The notes under the pieces are model-generated. The model saw only the letters and a program-made list of their open reading frames with translations. It ran no database searches and was not told the DNA's origin. From Verrucomicrobiota bacterium (GTDB lineage: Bacteria > Verrucomicrobiota > Verrucomicrobiia > Limisphaerales > SXQI01), in the NCBI GenBank assembly GCA_008933045.1, contig WBXJ01000004.1, forward strand, positions 1 to 34,711: a stretch of DNA of 34,711 bases. The letters are read 5' to 3'. Position numbers and translations under genes: made by a program. Positions 9,719-18,140 of this stretch are shown here, in pieces; positions within the stretch are counted from its first letter, which is position 1, and each line of letters starts with the position of its first letter.

Positions 9719-10016
9719 CAGCTTTTTCTAAGGTGGCGTGGAGAGCATACTTTTGCAGGGTGTGTGCGTAATGCTCCGCCTTCTCCAAACATTCACAAGC
9801 CACCACGCTTCGCCCCTGATGATGCACTTCCAGCATGTGCTGCTTCGCCTTGGCTTGATCCCAACCAAACACCCGTTGGAAGACATGGGTGACATACTCC
9901 ATCAGGTTGATGGGGTCGTTCCAACAAATCACCAAAAAACTCGGATCAAAATCCGTTTGGTTTTTTGACTGCGCATCAACCTTCGGTGTTGATTTGGTTT
10001 TTGTTGTGGCCACCAC
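9711..10016 (-). CDS. clpS: ATP-dependent Clp protease adaptor ClpS
   Basis: ClpS delivers N-end-rule substrates to ClpA/ClpC-ClpP. The 101-residue length is normal. After a disordered, Lys/Thr-rich N-terminus of about 30 residues comes the core: WNDPINLMEYVTHVFQRVFG with the Asn-Asp pair of the N-degron pocket, then KAKQHMLEVHHQGRSVVA and a closing ECLEKAEHYAHTLQKYALHA. The start is GTG; two GTG codons are adjacent, so the exact first residue is uncertain by one. No clpA, clpC or clpP is in the window. The downstream DUF2017-like gene overlaps by eight bases. Confidence 0.95.
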   Translation of the reverse strand: MVATTKTKSTPKVDAQSKNQTDFDPSFLVICWNDPINLMEYVTHVFQRVFGWDQAKAKQHMLEVHHQGRSVVACECLEKAEHYAHTLQKYALHATLEKADV

Positions 10017-10082
10017 GCGGATACCCTACGAAAGAAATCCCATCATTTCAAGCCATCGAAGCGGTTGACCTTGCTTGCGCTC

Positions 10083-10116
10083 AAAAAAAACCCGCACGAC
10101 CTGATGGACGTGCGGG
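10083..10116 (-). terminator. Intrinsic terminator of the ThuA-DUF1080 gene
   Basis: Arms CCCGCACG and CGTGCGGG pair perfectly (eight base pairs) around a ten-base loop. Read on the minus strand, the hairpin is followed at once by eight T residues. It lies 21 bases past the stop of the ThuA-DUF1080 gene and separates it from clpS downstream. Confidence 0.92.
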
Positions 10117-10137
10117 GCGATACTTTTCAATAATTAT

Positions 10138-11487
10138 CTACTTCAACGGAAGGATCCGCATGTTTCTGAAAGCTACGGAACCATGATCACCTTGCAGAAA
10201 GAACGGGCCCGGCTCATTGATATTATCGTCCAACTGACTGCCGGTGGGCTTCGGAACATCCGCATCCGCATGCACCTTCACGCCATTCAGAAACACGGTC
10301 ACCTTCTGACCCCGCATCGTGACTTCCGCATGCTGCCACTCACCCGCTTTGCGAGAAACAAAGAGGGTGGGAGGTGCCGTGTTGTAGATACCACCGTTAC
10401 CGCCCATGGCAGGTTTACCGGAGCTATAGTCGTCATAAATCTGAATCTCATGACGTCCGCGCAGGTAGAAACCGCTGTTTGCACCTTTGGGCACACGATA
10501 TTCGTAACGAACTTTGAAATCGCGGAACTTTTCATCACCCACCAAGTCCGTGCCATGTTGACCCTCCGCCACTGTGTTCACGAGGATCCCATCCTGAACG
10601 CTCCAACTTGGAGTGCCATCCGCCCGGCGCAGATGCCATCCGCTTAAGTTCTGACCGTTGAACATCGATTTCCAGCCCGCAGCCTTTTCCTCCGCGCTCA
10701 GGCCTGACGGAGTGCTCGTTGGGGCACCCCCCGCCGGCACCAAACCCAACGCCCATTGAATGCCTCCGAGAATGTGCTTTTGATAAGCTTCGCTAGTCCA
10801 AACATCTTCGCGGTGCCCAAGCGAGGTGTAGAACAATCGGCCCTTGCCAATGTTTTTGCTCCACGAGATAGGATAATCACCGGGTTGGCCAGTGTTCGGG
10901 TGCTTATCCAGAGTGAGCAGGCCATGAACCTGATCCCGTTGGAAGCTTTTCATGATATAAATCTCGTCATGCACAGAAAACTTCGGGCCTAAATGCGCGG
11001 TTGCGGGGTGATCAGCCTGGTCATTATTGCAATTCACTGTGGCTTGCGCACCGTGAGTCAAAAATTCGCCACCCAACATGTCAATGTAGGGCTTAAAACC
11101 GTGGAAGGTATCGCTGGCCGCGTGCATTCCCACAAAAGCATGCCCCGCCTCCACATAATCAATCAGGGCCTTGGGTTCCGGCAGTGGCAGATCCCCCGTG
11201 GTATTTGCAAAGATTACACCATCATAATTCTTAAGCGATTCAGCCGTCATCTTGGCCTTCACATCCTCGCTCCCCTTCCCATCAGCGCCCCCTCGGACAA
11301 AATCAACCGTCCATAAACCCGTCTGTTCCCCCATGCTTTCCAGCACACGCTCTGCCGTGCCAATCGAGCTGTGACGGAAGCCTTGGGTGGCAGTCACCAC
11401 TAATAATTTTTTTGGAGCGGCCCACGCTGGGACGACCGCAGCCATAGAGAGTGCCAAGACCAGCGCGGCACGGTAGAGAGGTTTCAT
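10138..11487 (-). CDS. Secreted ThuA domain - DUF1080 fusion protein
   Basis: About 449 residues. A signal peptide (MKPLYRAALVLALSMAAVVP ending AWA) is followed by a ThuA/trehalose-utilisation-type domain at about residues 24-245 (KKLLVVTATQGFRHSSIGTA, then YVEAGHAFVGMHAASDTF, FYTSLGHREDVW). A DUF1080 (3-keto-disaccharide hydrolase-like, lectin/glucanase fold) domain fills about 265-449, with WKSMFNGQNLSGWHL, SGFYLRGRHEIQIYDD and GEWQHAEVTMRGQKVTVFLN. Known members of these families act on sugars or oxidised sugars outside the cytoplasm. The ATG at 11487 was chosen because it begins the signal peptide; an upstream ATG (11502) and a GTG (11520) are alternatives, and none has a clear Shine-Dalgarno sequence. 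It ends at a strong terminator. Confidence 0.92.
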   Translation of the reverse strand: MKPLYRAALVLALSMAAVVPAWAAPKKLLVVTATQGFRHSSIGTAERVLESMGEQTGLWTVDFVRGGADGKGSEDVKAKMTAESLKNYDGVIFANTTGDLPLPEPKALIDYVEAGHAFVGMHAASDTFHGFKPYIDMLGGEFLTHGAQATVNCNNDQADHPATAHLGPKFSVHDEIYIMKSFQRDQVHGLLTLDKHPNTGQPGDYPISWSKNIGKGRLFYTSLGHREDVWTSEAYQKHILGGIQWALGLVPAGGAPTSTPSGLSAEEKAAGWKSMFNGQNLSGWHLRRADGTPSWSVQDGILVNTVAEGQHGTDLVGDEKFRDFKVRYEYRVPKGANSGFYLRGRHEIQIYDDYSSGKPAMGGNGGIYNTAPPTLFVSRKAGEWQHAEVTMRGQKVTVFLNGVKVHADADVPKPTGSQLDDNINEPGPFFLQGDHGSVAFRNMRILPLK

Positions 11488-11520
11488 ACAAGTTTTGTTC
11501 ATAATTGGGTTCAGACACAC

Positions 11521-11961
11521 AGCCTAAGCTAAAGGTTCACTCGGATCCAATGATAAGACGCGGTGGAATCGAGAGAATTCAATAAACGAAAAAACTTACT
11601 AATCGCAAGCCGAAAACCTACCTCGGATTTCACGGGCATGGCTAATTCATGAGAGGATTTTTAGTGGAGGACGGTTGATCAATACCCAGTTAATGGCTCG
11701 CGTGGAAGTTTTGGTGGATTTGGTTTTGCTAATCGAACAAACATGAATGAATGCCGCCCGTCTGCCGAAAGCGATTCGTGAGGCATTTCAACGTAGGAAG
11801 ACGCACGGGATTCCTCCTGCACTCGCCCTGCCTCCAGCCTCATGATCTGGGGGATTTTCTGCTTCGCGAACCGTTGTGCCCAAGCTCTAGTGATTCGGAA
11901 TCGATTGCGTTGGGATTGTATTTGATGCTGCTTTGCGGTTTCAATAGCCTTCGCCCTATCC
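11521..11961. other. Intergenic region without a supported gene
   Basis: This 441-base stretch separates the divergent ThuA-DUF1080 and transporter genes and must hold both promoters. A minus-strand TATCAT at about 11549-11554 could be a -10 box for the ThuA-DUF1080 gene, but no convincing -35 sits at the right distance. A 118-codon minus-strand open frame (11679-12035) runs over the transporter start and shows no domain I recognise. I see no strong hairpin or repeat. Confidence 0.5.
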
Positions 11962-13326
11962 ATGGACCATTCTTGCGACGAACTTTCCCGAGCTGAGCAA
12001 ATTGCTACAATGCGAAAGGTCACTTGGCGGCTCATCCCATTGTTGTCCTGTTGTTACTTGATCGCTTATGTGGACCGGATCAATGTCGGATTCGCGAAGC
12101 TTCATTTGCACGCTGCGCTCGGGGTAGATTCCAGAATCTACGATAGTGTTTTTGGTCTGGGAGCAGGTATCTTTTTTATTGGTTACTTGTTTTTCGAAGT
12201 GCCAAGCAATTTGATTCTGGAACGAGTCGGAGCCCGTTTTTGGTTCGCTCGCATCATGATTGTTTGGGGCATTGTTTCCATGGCTTTCATGTTCCTCAAG
12301 GGCGTAACTATGTTTTATAGTTTGCGGTTTTTGCTGGGGGCTGCCGAGGCCGGTTTCGCGCCGGGGGTGTTGTTGTATCTCACTTATTGGTATCCGGCTA
12401 AGGAGCGAGCGCAGATCATCGCATTGGTCGCCATGGGAGGCGTGGCGGCAGGGGTGGTGAGTTCTCCGATCTCCGGTGCCTTACTCAATTTGGATGGCCT
12501 TCTGGGATTGGAGGGTTGGCAATGGCTCTTTTTTGTCGAAGCGTTACCGGCCATTTTGATGGGGTTCGTGGTCCTGGCTGTCCTGCCGGATCGTCCGCAA
12601 GACGCTCGTTGGCTTTCCGAACGGGAGAAGCGTTGGGTTCAATCGCGGGTGGATGCCGAGGTGAGACCTAACAGCGTGGGTCAGGGTGCGAGTTTATTGG
12701 CGATTTTTTCGAACGGCGGCGTCTGGATGTTTTGTGCTATTTATTTCCTCATGAACATGGGGGGATATGGCTACGAAATGTGGCTGCCGAGTATCGTAAA
12801 AAGCTTGTCTGGAAAGGGCGATGTGACGGTGGGGTTTATCAATGCGATCCCCTATTTTGCCGCTGGCGTCGCGATGTATTGGGTTGGCAGAAATTCAGAT
12901 AGGACCGGCGAAACCCGCTGGCACATCGCGATCGCAGCTCTCCTCGCGGCCTTGGGTTTCTTGGTCGCGGCCACGGTGGCTAATCCCTACATCGCCATGG
13001 CAGGTCTAACCCTAGCCTTCGCCGGCATGAAATCGACTATCGCGCCGTTTTGGGCGGTGACCACCACGTTCATGTCGGGCGCGGCGGCCGCCGGCGGCAT
13101 CGCATTTATTAACTCGGTCGGAAATCTTGGCGGCTTTTTCGGCCCCTCCCTTGTCGGCTTTGCGAAGGATCACTCAAAGGACGGCAATTTTGCGGCCTTG
13201 TTGATGCTAGGTGGGGCACTCGTGTTGATGGGGGTCCTCGCTCTGATCACGTTCAAGACCCAAAGCCCCTTCCTTCGAAGGATGGCACAAGGGAAGGCCC
13301 CAATCTTTGGTGTCAAGGCGGAGTAG
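11962..13326 (+). CDS. MFS transporter, anion:cation symporter (ACS) family
   Basis: A 454-residue inner-membrane permease with about twelve hydrophobic segments. The ACS-family N-terminus is clear: WRLIPLLSCCYLIAYVDRIN then VGFAKLHLHAALG, followed by YLFFEVPSNLILERVGARFW and the loop motif RFLLGAAEAGFAPGVLLYLT with YWYPAKERA. Relatives import organic anions such as tartrate, galactonate, glucarate or phthalate; the substrate here cannot be read. An ATG at 12010 (MRKVTW) is a possible later start, but the acidic extension before it is normal in this family. It is monocistronic, divergent from the ThuA-DUF1080 gene, which may hint at a sugar-acid substrate. Confidence 0.9.
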   Translation: MDHSCDELSRAEQIATMRKVTWRLIPLLSCCYLIAYVDRINVGFAKLHLHAALGVDSRIYDSVFGLGAGIFFIGYLFFEVPSNLILERVGARFWFARIMIVWGIVSMAFMFLKGVTMFYSLRFLLGAAEAGFAPGVLLYLTYWYPAKERAQIIALVAMGGVAAGVVSSPISGALLNLDGLLGLEGWQWLFFVEALPAILMGFVVLAVLPDRPQDARWLSEREKRWVQSRVDAEVRPNSVGQGASLLAIFSNGGVWMFCAIYFLMNMGGYGYEMWLPSIVKSLSGKGDVTVGFINAIPYFAAGVAMYWVGRNSDRTGETRWHIAIAALLAALGFLVAATVANPYIAMAGLTLAFAGMKSTIAPFWAVTTTFMSGAAAAGGIAFINSVGNLGGFFGPSLVGFAKDHSKDGNFAALLMLGGALVLMGVLALITFKTQSPFLRRMAQGKAPIFGVKAE

Positions 13327-13738
13327 ATTTCTCCCGGCAACCTACGCCGATTTTTTGGTGTCTGGTCGTTTGATCCAGCGGTTAGCCTGTGATCGATATG
13401 CCGCTGACAATATGCCAAGCGATTTTACAGCATGTGGTTTGCGCGACAACTACACCCGTGGCGAGTGGCAGCAACGCAAAGGCTGGCTGGAAACAGTGTC
13501 GCAATCCCTTGTGTTACTGCCGTTCTCGACGCCCCGCAAACAGCACTGTTACTGAAACTAGAAAAAGCGCACCAATCGGACTTTTCATTCGCTTGAACCA
13601 TGGGAATAAAACCGCTTCAAACGTCAGTGACGCAAAGGGTTCTACGGCTTTGCTGCTCCGAGAGTTTGAGGAGCTAACTCGCGTGCTTCTAGTGTTGGAT
13701 TCCTCGCATCCAAGCTGCAAAACAGATGCTCATGTCTT
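13327..13738. other. Intergenic region without a supported gene
   Basis: This 412-base stretch lies between the convergent ends of the transporter gene and glnS. Plus-strand open frames of 82 and 117 codons occur, but neither has a recognisable domain, a plausible ribosome-binding site or typical composition. I found no clear terminator for either gene. It could be a decayed gene; nothing identifiable remains. Confidence 0.5.
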
Positions 13739-15454
13739 TTAATGGGAGGGCCCTCCTGCTTTTACCCAAGAATCTTTGAGCGTTACAGTGCGGTTGAAGA
13801 CGGGTCGTTCGGGCTTGGAGTCTTTCGGATCAACCTGGAAATAGCCGATTCGTTCAAATTGGTAACTCTTATCCGGGCTCGCTTGGGCTAGGCTAGGTTC
13901 GAGTTTTGCGTTCGTAATGGTTTCCAGCGAGTGAGGATTAAGAAACGTCTTAAAATCCCGGCCTTCCGAGTCACCATCGGGTGATTCGACGGTAAACAAC
14001 CGGTCATAAAGTCGAACCTCAGCCTCCAACGCATGGTCGGCGGAAACCCAATGGATGGTTCCCTTTATCTTGCGCCCCGACGTAATCCCCCCTGATTTTG
14101 AATCGAGATCCACACTGCATTTGAGTTCGATTACCGTTCCGTGCGCGTCTTTGATGACCTCCTCACATTTCAGAATGTAGGCGTAGCGCAACCGCACTTC
14201 ACCCCCAGGAATGAGCCGGAAGAATTTCTTCGATGGAACCTCCATGAAGTCGTCCTGCTCAATGAAGATCGTGCGTGAAAATGGCAACCGTCGCGTGCCG
14301 TCGCCTAGGTTCTCTGGATTGTTGATGGCCTCAAGTTGCTCGACCTGTCCCTCGGGGTAATTCAGGATTTCAACTTTCAAGGGTCGCAAAACGGCCAACG
14401 TGCGAAGTGCCCGCTTATTGAGATCCTCGCGTAAGGAGTATTCAAGCAACGCAATATCGGTCAGGCCATTATATTTCGTGACACCAATGCGCTTGCAGAA
14501 AGCACGAATCGCGCTCGGCGTAAATCCTCGGCGTCGGAGACCAGCCAAGGTCGGCATCCGTGGATCATCCCAGCCCGAAACCAGTCCTTCCTGCACGAGT
14601 TGCAGGAGCTTGCGTTTGCTCAACACGGTGTAGCTCAGGTTGAGGCGTGCAAATTCGATTTGCTGCGGATGCGCCGGCACAGGGAGCTGATTGAGAATCC
14701 AATCGTAAAGCGGTCGATGCACCTCAAATTCCAACGTGCAAATCGAGTGCGTAATCGTTTCCAGCGCATCGGAAAGGCAATGCGCGTAATCGTAGATCGG
14801 ATAAATACACCATTGATTGCCGGTGCGATGATGGAATGCGTGCCGAATGCGATACAGACCGGGATCACGCAAGTGTATGTTGGGTGAAGCCATGTCGATC
14901 TTCCCTCGCAGCGTACGGGCACCATCCGGAAATTCACCCGCTCGCATCCGTTGGAACAGGTCGAGATTCTCTTCCACAGTGCGGTTGCGCCACGGGCTGG
15001 GAGTCCCGGGAACTGTGGGAGTGCCACGGTCGCGTTTGAACTCCTCGGCACTTTGATCGCACACATAAGCATGGCCCGAACGGATTAGTTTGAGTCCAAA
15101 CTGATAAAGTTGTTCAAAATAATCCGAGGCGTAAAATTGATGCGCTCCCCAGTCAAAACCCAGCCATCGCACATCCTCTTGAATGGAATGCACATACTCG
15201 ATCTCCTCTCGAGTCGGGTTCGTATCGTCAAAACGCAGATGGCACCGGCCCCCTGAATGTTCAGCGGCAATGCCAAAATTGAGGCAGATCGATTTGGCAT
15301 GCCCAATATGCAGATAGCCGTTGGGTTCGGGCGGGAACCGTGTGATGACGTTACTCTCATTCTTACCAGAGAGAATATCAGCAGCCACGATTTCGCGAAT
15401 GAAGTCTGAAGCGACGGCTTCAACTTGCTCGGATGGATTCGGTTCTGTGGACAT
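13739..15454 (-). CDS. glnS: Glutamine--tRNA ligase
   Basis: GlnRS attaches glutamine to tRNA-Gln in the cytosol. The 571 residues are close to the usual length. The class I signature is present: [20 protein letters not shown] with HIGH at about residues 48-51, and a KMSKS-type loop as VLSKRKL near residue 272. Other GlnRS blocks are [29 protein letters not shown] and [16 protein letters not shown], followed by the two-barrel anticodon-binding region ([16 protein letters not shown], ending [11 protein letters not shown]). It implies direct glutaminylation rather than sole reliance on the GatCAB route. The ATG at 15454 is chosen; another ATG overlaps four bases upstream but is out of frame. 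Confidence 0.97.
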   Translation of the reverse strand: MSTEPNPSEQVEAVASDFIREIVAADILSGKNESNVITRFPPEPNGYLHIGHAKSICLNFGIAAEHSGGRCHLRFDDTNPTREEIEYVHSIQEDVRWLGFDWGAHQFYASDYFEQLYQFGLKLIRSGHAYVCDQSAEEFKRDRGTPTVPGTPSPWRNRTVEENLDLFQRMRAGEFPDGARTLRGKIDMASPNIHLRDPGLYRIRHAFHHRTGNQWCIYPIYDYAHCLSDALETITHSICTLEFEVHRPLYDWILNQLPVPAHPQQIEFARLNLSYTVLSKRKLLQLVQEGLVSGWDDPRMPTLAGLRRRGFTPSAIRAFCKRIGVTKYNGLTDIALLEYSLREDLNKRALRTLAVLRPLKVEILNYPEGQVEQLEAINNPENLGDGTRRLPFSRTIFIEQDDFMEVPSKKFFRLIPGGEVRLRYAYILKCEEVIKDAHGTVIELKCSVDLDSKSGGITSGRKIKGTIHWVSADHALEAEVRLYDRLFTVESPDGDSEGRDFKTFLNPHSLETITNAKLEPSLAQASPDKSYQFERIGYFQVDPKDSKPERPVFNRTVTLKDSWVKAGGPSH

Positions 15455-15549
15455 ACATCAAAGAAAACTAGAATGCGGTGAACAACTGAAAAAACTCAAG
15501 TTTATCACGTCGATATGTCGTGTAGTTTTTGAACGGAGACTTCTTAAAA

Positions 15550-15775
15550 TACAGGACCATGGGTTTTGTTCTGGGGTCTGGGCCATGACGAAGGTAAGTG
15601 TGGAACCAGAAAAACAATTGGAGATGGATCCTGTGGATGATCGTCGAGGGTTTAGCAGTGGGTGTTTTTTACCTTCCACGAAATCGATGGCCGCTTTTCC
15701 CACAATCATGCTCGCAGCGCGGGTTAAACCGATCGCAACGGCCGAAACCCAGACTTGAACAACGAGAATTACGTA
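15550..15775 (+). pseudogene. Frameshifted relic of the 3' end of an ankyrin-repeat gene
   Basis: This stretch aligns with the C-terminal part of the intact ankyrin gene (about 20612-20860). The clearest part is around 15600-15735: in one frame WNQKNNWRWILWMIVEG matches WNQKNNWGWTPLLIAEG of the intact protein, and after a one-base loss the next frame reads GFSSGCFLPSTKSMAAFPTI then MLA, matching GFRPGNFKPSFETIAAIHQA then MLA. Over about 130 bases identity is roughly 60-65% by hand count. A further frameshift lies just upstream of the WNQ segment, and homology becomes uncertain before about 15580. There is no intact frame, so it is a dead remnant. It ends beside the ribosome-binding site of the following cytochrome gene. 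Confidence 0.82.
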
Positions 15776-15780
15776 GTAAA

Positions 15781-15786
15781 AAGGAG
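15781..15786 (+). promoter_or_regulatory. Shine-Dalgarno AAGGAG for the DUF1592-series gene
   Basis: A strong AAGGAG lies eight bases before the ATG at 15795 and fixes that start. Most other starts in the window lack such a site. Confidence 0.8.
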
Positions 15787-15794
15787 CACAGCCA

Positions 15795-18140
15795 ATGAAG
15801 TTCTTGCCGTCGTTCCACATTCGCTTCCTCAGCGCGTTGTTCGCCGCGATCACGCTTAATCCGCGCGCGATGCCCGCTGTTCCTAACGAAACAGCCAAAG
15901 TGTTGAAAAAATACTGTTATGATTGCCATGATCGTGAAGTGCAAAAGGGGTCACTCAATCTGGAGGCTTTGGTGGGAGTGCGCGTTGACGAGAATGGCGA
16001 CGCGTGGGAAAAAGTAATTCGAAAAGTAAATTCACGGCAGATGCCTCCCATTGGCAAGCCGCGTCCGAATGAAAAAACATACCATGAGGTGATCGGGGAA
16101 CTGGCCACGGCACTCGACATAATCGCCGCAAAGAATCCGAACCCAGGCCGCACCGAGACATTTCGCCGGCTGAATCGGACTGAATATCAGAATGCCATCC
16201 GCGATCTGCTTGGAGTAGAAATCGACGCCACGGCACTGCTCCCGAAGGACGAGGCGAGTCATGGTTTTGACAACGTCACGGTCGGAATGCTTTCGCCAAC
16301 CCTTCTGGGCCGCTACATCACCGCCGCTCAAAAGATCAGTCAATTAGCCATCGGCGCGCCGCGCAACAAACCGGGGGGCGACACCTACCGCATTCCTGCG
16401 GACGTAACGCAGGAATCGCACGTTGAGGGGCTACCTTTGGGCACGCGCGGTGGGAAGTTGATTCGCCACACCTTTCCCGTCGATGGCGATTATGATTTTC
16501 AGATTCGACTGGCTCGTGATCGAAACGAAGAAATTGAAGGGTTGAATGGGACGTATAACCTTGAACTGATCCTCGACCAGGATTGCATTCAATCCTTCAC
16601 CGTGGCACCGCCAGTGGTCCCCAACGATTACGAGAGTGTGGATGGAAAACTGAAAATTCGCGCGCCGGTGAAAGCCGGATTTCATGAAGTCGGCGTTACG
16701 TTCGTCCAAAGCTCCGCCGCGTTGCTCGAGCGAAAACGCCAGCCTTACTCGGTGGCCTTTAATATGCACCGGCATCCGCGTTTGAGTCCCGCCATCTACG
16801 AGGTTTCCATCACCGGCCCCTATAACTCAACGGGCTCAGGAGATACGCTGAGCCGCCGGCGGATTTTTGTGGCGAAGCCTTCGCGGGCCTCCGAGGAGGA
16901 ACCGTGCGCGGAGAAAATTCTTTCGTCGCTGATGCGGCGCGCCTTTTGCCGTCCAGTCACGAAAGAAGACATGGATCTGCCGATGAGTTACTTCCGTAAA
17001 GCCAGGGCGCAGGACGGTTTTGAGGCTGGCATTGAGACGGCCTTGAGTTCAATTCTGGTCAGCCCTCACTTTCTTTTCCACATCGAGCAAGATCCGGACG
17101 GGGTTTCGCCGAAGACCGCGTACCGTCTACCTGACCTTCAACTTGCCTCGCGTTTGTCATTTTTCATCTGGAGCAGCATCCCGGACGATGAGTTGCTGGA
17201 TTTAGCGAGCCGGAGCGAACTCAGCAAACCGAAAACACTTGCGAAGCAAGTTAAACGGATGCTCGCAGATCCCCGCGCGCGCAGTCTGGCGACCAATTTC
17301 GCGGACCAATGGCTGTATCTCCGGAACCTCAACTCCCTCTCGCCGGATGCGCGGCTTTTTCCGGATTTCGACGACAACCTGCGTCAGGCCTTCCGGCAGG
17401 AAACAATCCTCTTTTTTGAAAGCATCTTGGAAGGAGATCAAAGCGTCTTGCGACTGCTCAAAAGCGACTACACTTTTCTGAATGATCGGCTGGCGAAGCA
17501 TTATGGCATCACTGGAATTCAGGGCAGCCATTTTCGTAAAGTGGCACTGAAGCCCGACAGCAAACGGGGCGGGTTGCTCCGCCACGGAAGCATTCTTTCC
17601 GTGACCTCATACGCCACGCGCACTTCGCCGGTGATCCGTGGCCACTGGATTCTTGGCAATCTGCTCGGCTCGCCGCCGCCTCCACCGCCGGCGGATGTGC
17701 CCGCGCTTAAAGAAAGGACAATTTCTTCAACGTTGTCGGGTCGCGAACGCTTGGCGCAACACCGAGCCAATCCGGCATGCGCGAGTTGCCACAACCTGAT
17801 GGACCCGGTCGGCTTCTCTTTAGAGAATTTCGATGCGTTGGGCCGTTGGCGGGATTTGGAGGACGGCAAACCAGTAGACGCTTCGGGTGGATTTCCGGAT
17901 GGGAGCCAATTGACGGGAGTCGATGCCCTCGAACAAACGCTTTTGAAACGACCGGACTTATTTGTCGGCACATTCGCCGAGAAACTTCTCACCTTTGCTC
18001 TTGGCCGCGGGATTGAATCGTACGATGGGCCTGCCATTCGCAAAATCGTCAATCAAACCGAAGCTGATGACTTTAGATTTTCGTCCCTGATCATTGCGGT
18101 CGTAAACAGCGTGCCCTTTAAAATGAGGAACTCCCTATGA
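15795..18140 (+). CDS. Secreted DUF1592-series (DUF1587/1595/1592/1588/1585) cytochrome-like protein
   Basis: A 781-residue exported protein with an N-terminal signal peptide (about residues 1-28) and a c-type haem motif CYDCH at residues 41-45. The following domains come in the family's usual order: DUF1587 (FRRLNRTEYQNAIRDLLGVE, about 122-180), a carbohydrate-binding-like region, DUF1595 and DUF1592 (LQLASRLSFFIWSSIPDDEL, about 440-570), DUF1588 (RGGLLRHGSILSVTSYATRT, about 580-680, with a second CxxCH in ACASCHNLMDPVGFSLENFD) and DUF1585 (FAEKLLTFALGRGIESYDGP near the end). The function is not established; a role in periplasmic or surface electron transfer is inferred from two haem sites. 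It overlaps the DUF1552 gene by four bases (ATGA), so the two are translationally coupled. Confidence 0.95.
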   Translation: MKFLPSFHIRFLSALFAAITLNPRAMPAVPNETAKVLKKYCYDCHDREVQKGSLNLEALVGVRVDENGDAWEKVIRKVNSRQMPPIGKPRPNEKTYHEVIGELATALDIIAAKNPNPGRTETFRRLNRTEYQNAIRDLLGVEIDATALLPKDEASHGFDNVTVGMLSPTLLGRYITAAQKISQLAIGAPRNKPGGDTYRIPADVTQESHVEGLPLGTRGGKLIRHTFPVDGDYDFQIRLARDRNEEIEGLNGTYNLELILDQDCIQSFTVAPPVVPNDYESVDGKLKIRAPVKAGFHEVGVTFVQSSAALLERKRQPYSVAFNMHRHPRLSPAIYEVSITGPYNSTGSGDTLSRRRIFVAKPSRASEEEPCAEKILSSLMRRAFCRPVTKEDMDLPMSYFRKARAQDGFEAGIETALSSILVSPHFLFHIEQDPDGVSPKTAYRLPDLQLASRLSFFIWSSIPDDELLDLASRSELSKPKTLAKQVKRMLADPRARSLATNFADQWLYLRNLNSLSPDARLFPDFDDNLRQAFRQETILFFESILEGDQSVLRLLKSDYTFLNDRLAKHYGITGIQGSHFRKVALKPDSKRGGLLRHGSILSVTSYATRTSPVIRGHWILGNLLGSPPPPPPADVPALKERTISSTLSGRERLAQHRANPACASCHNLMDPVGFSLENFDALGRWRDLEDGKPVDASGGFPDGSQLTGVDALEQTLLKRPDLFVGTFAEKLLTFALGRGIESYDGPAIRKIVNQTEADDFRFSSLIIAVVNSVPFKMRNSL

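Noticed and set aside
11679-12035. 118-codon minus-strand frame between the ThuA-DUF1080 and transporter genes
   Set aside because: Overlaps the transporter start, no ribosome-binding site or known motif; not called, though not fully excluded.
13389-13742. 117-codon plus-strand frame after the transporter gene
   Set aside because: Cys/Arg/Ser-rich product without domain similarity, and it runs into the end of glnS; no support for coding.
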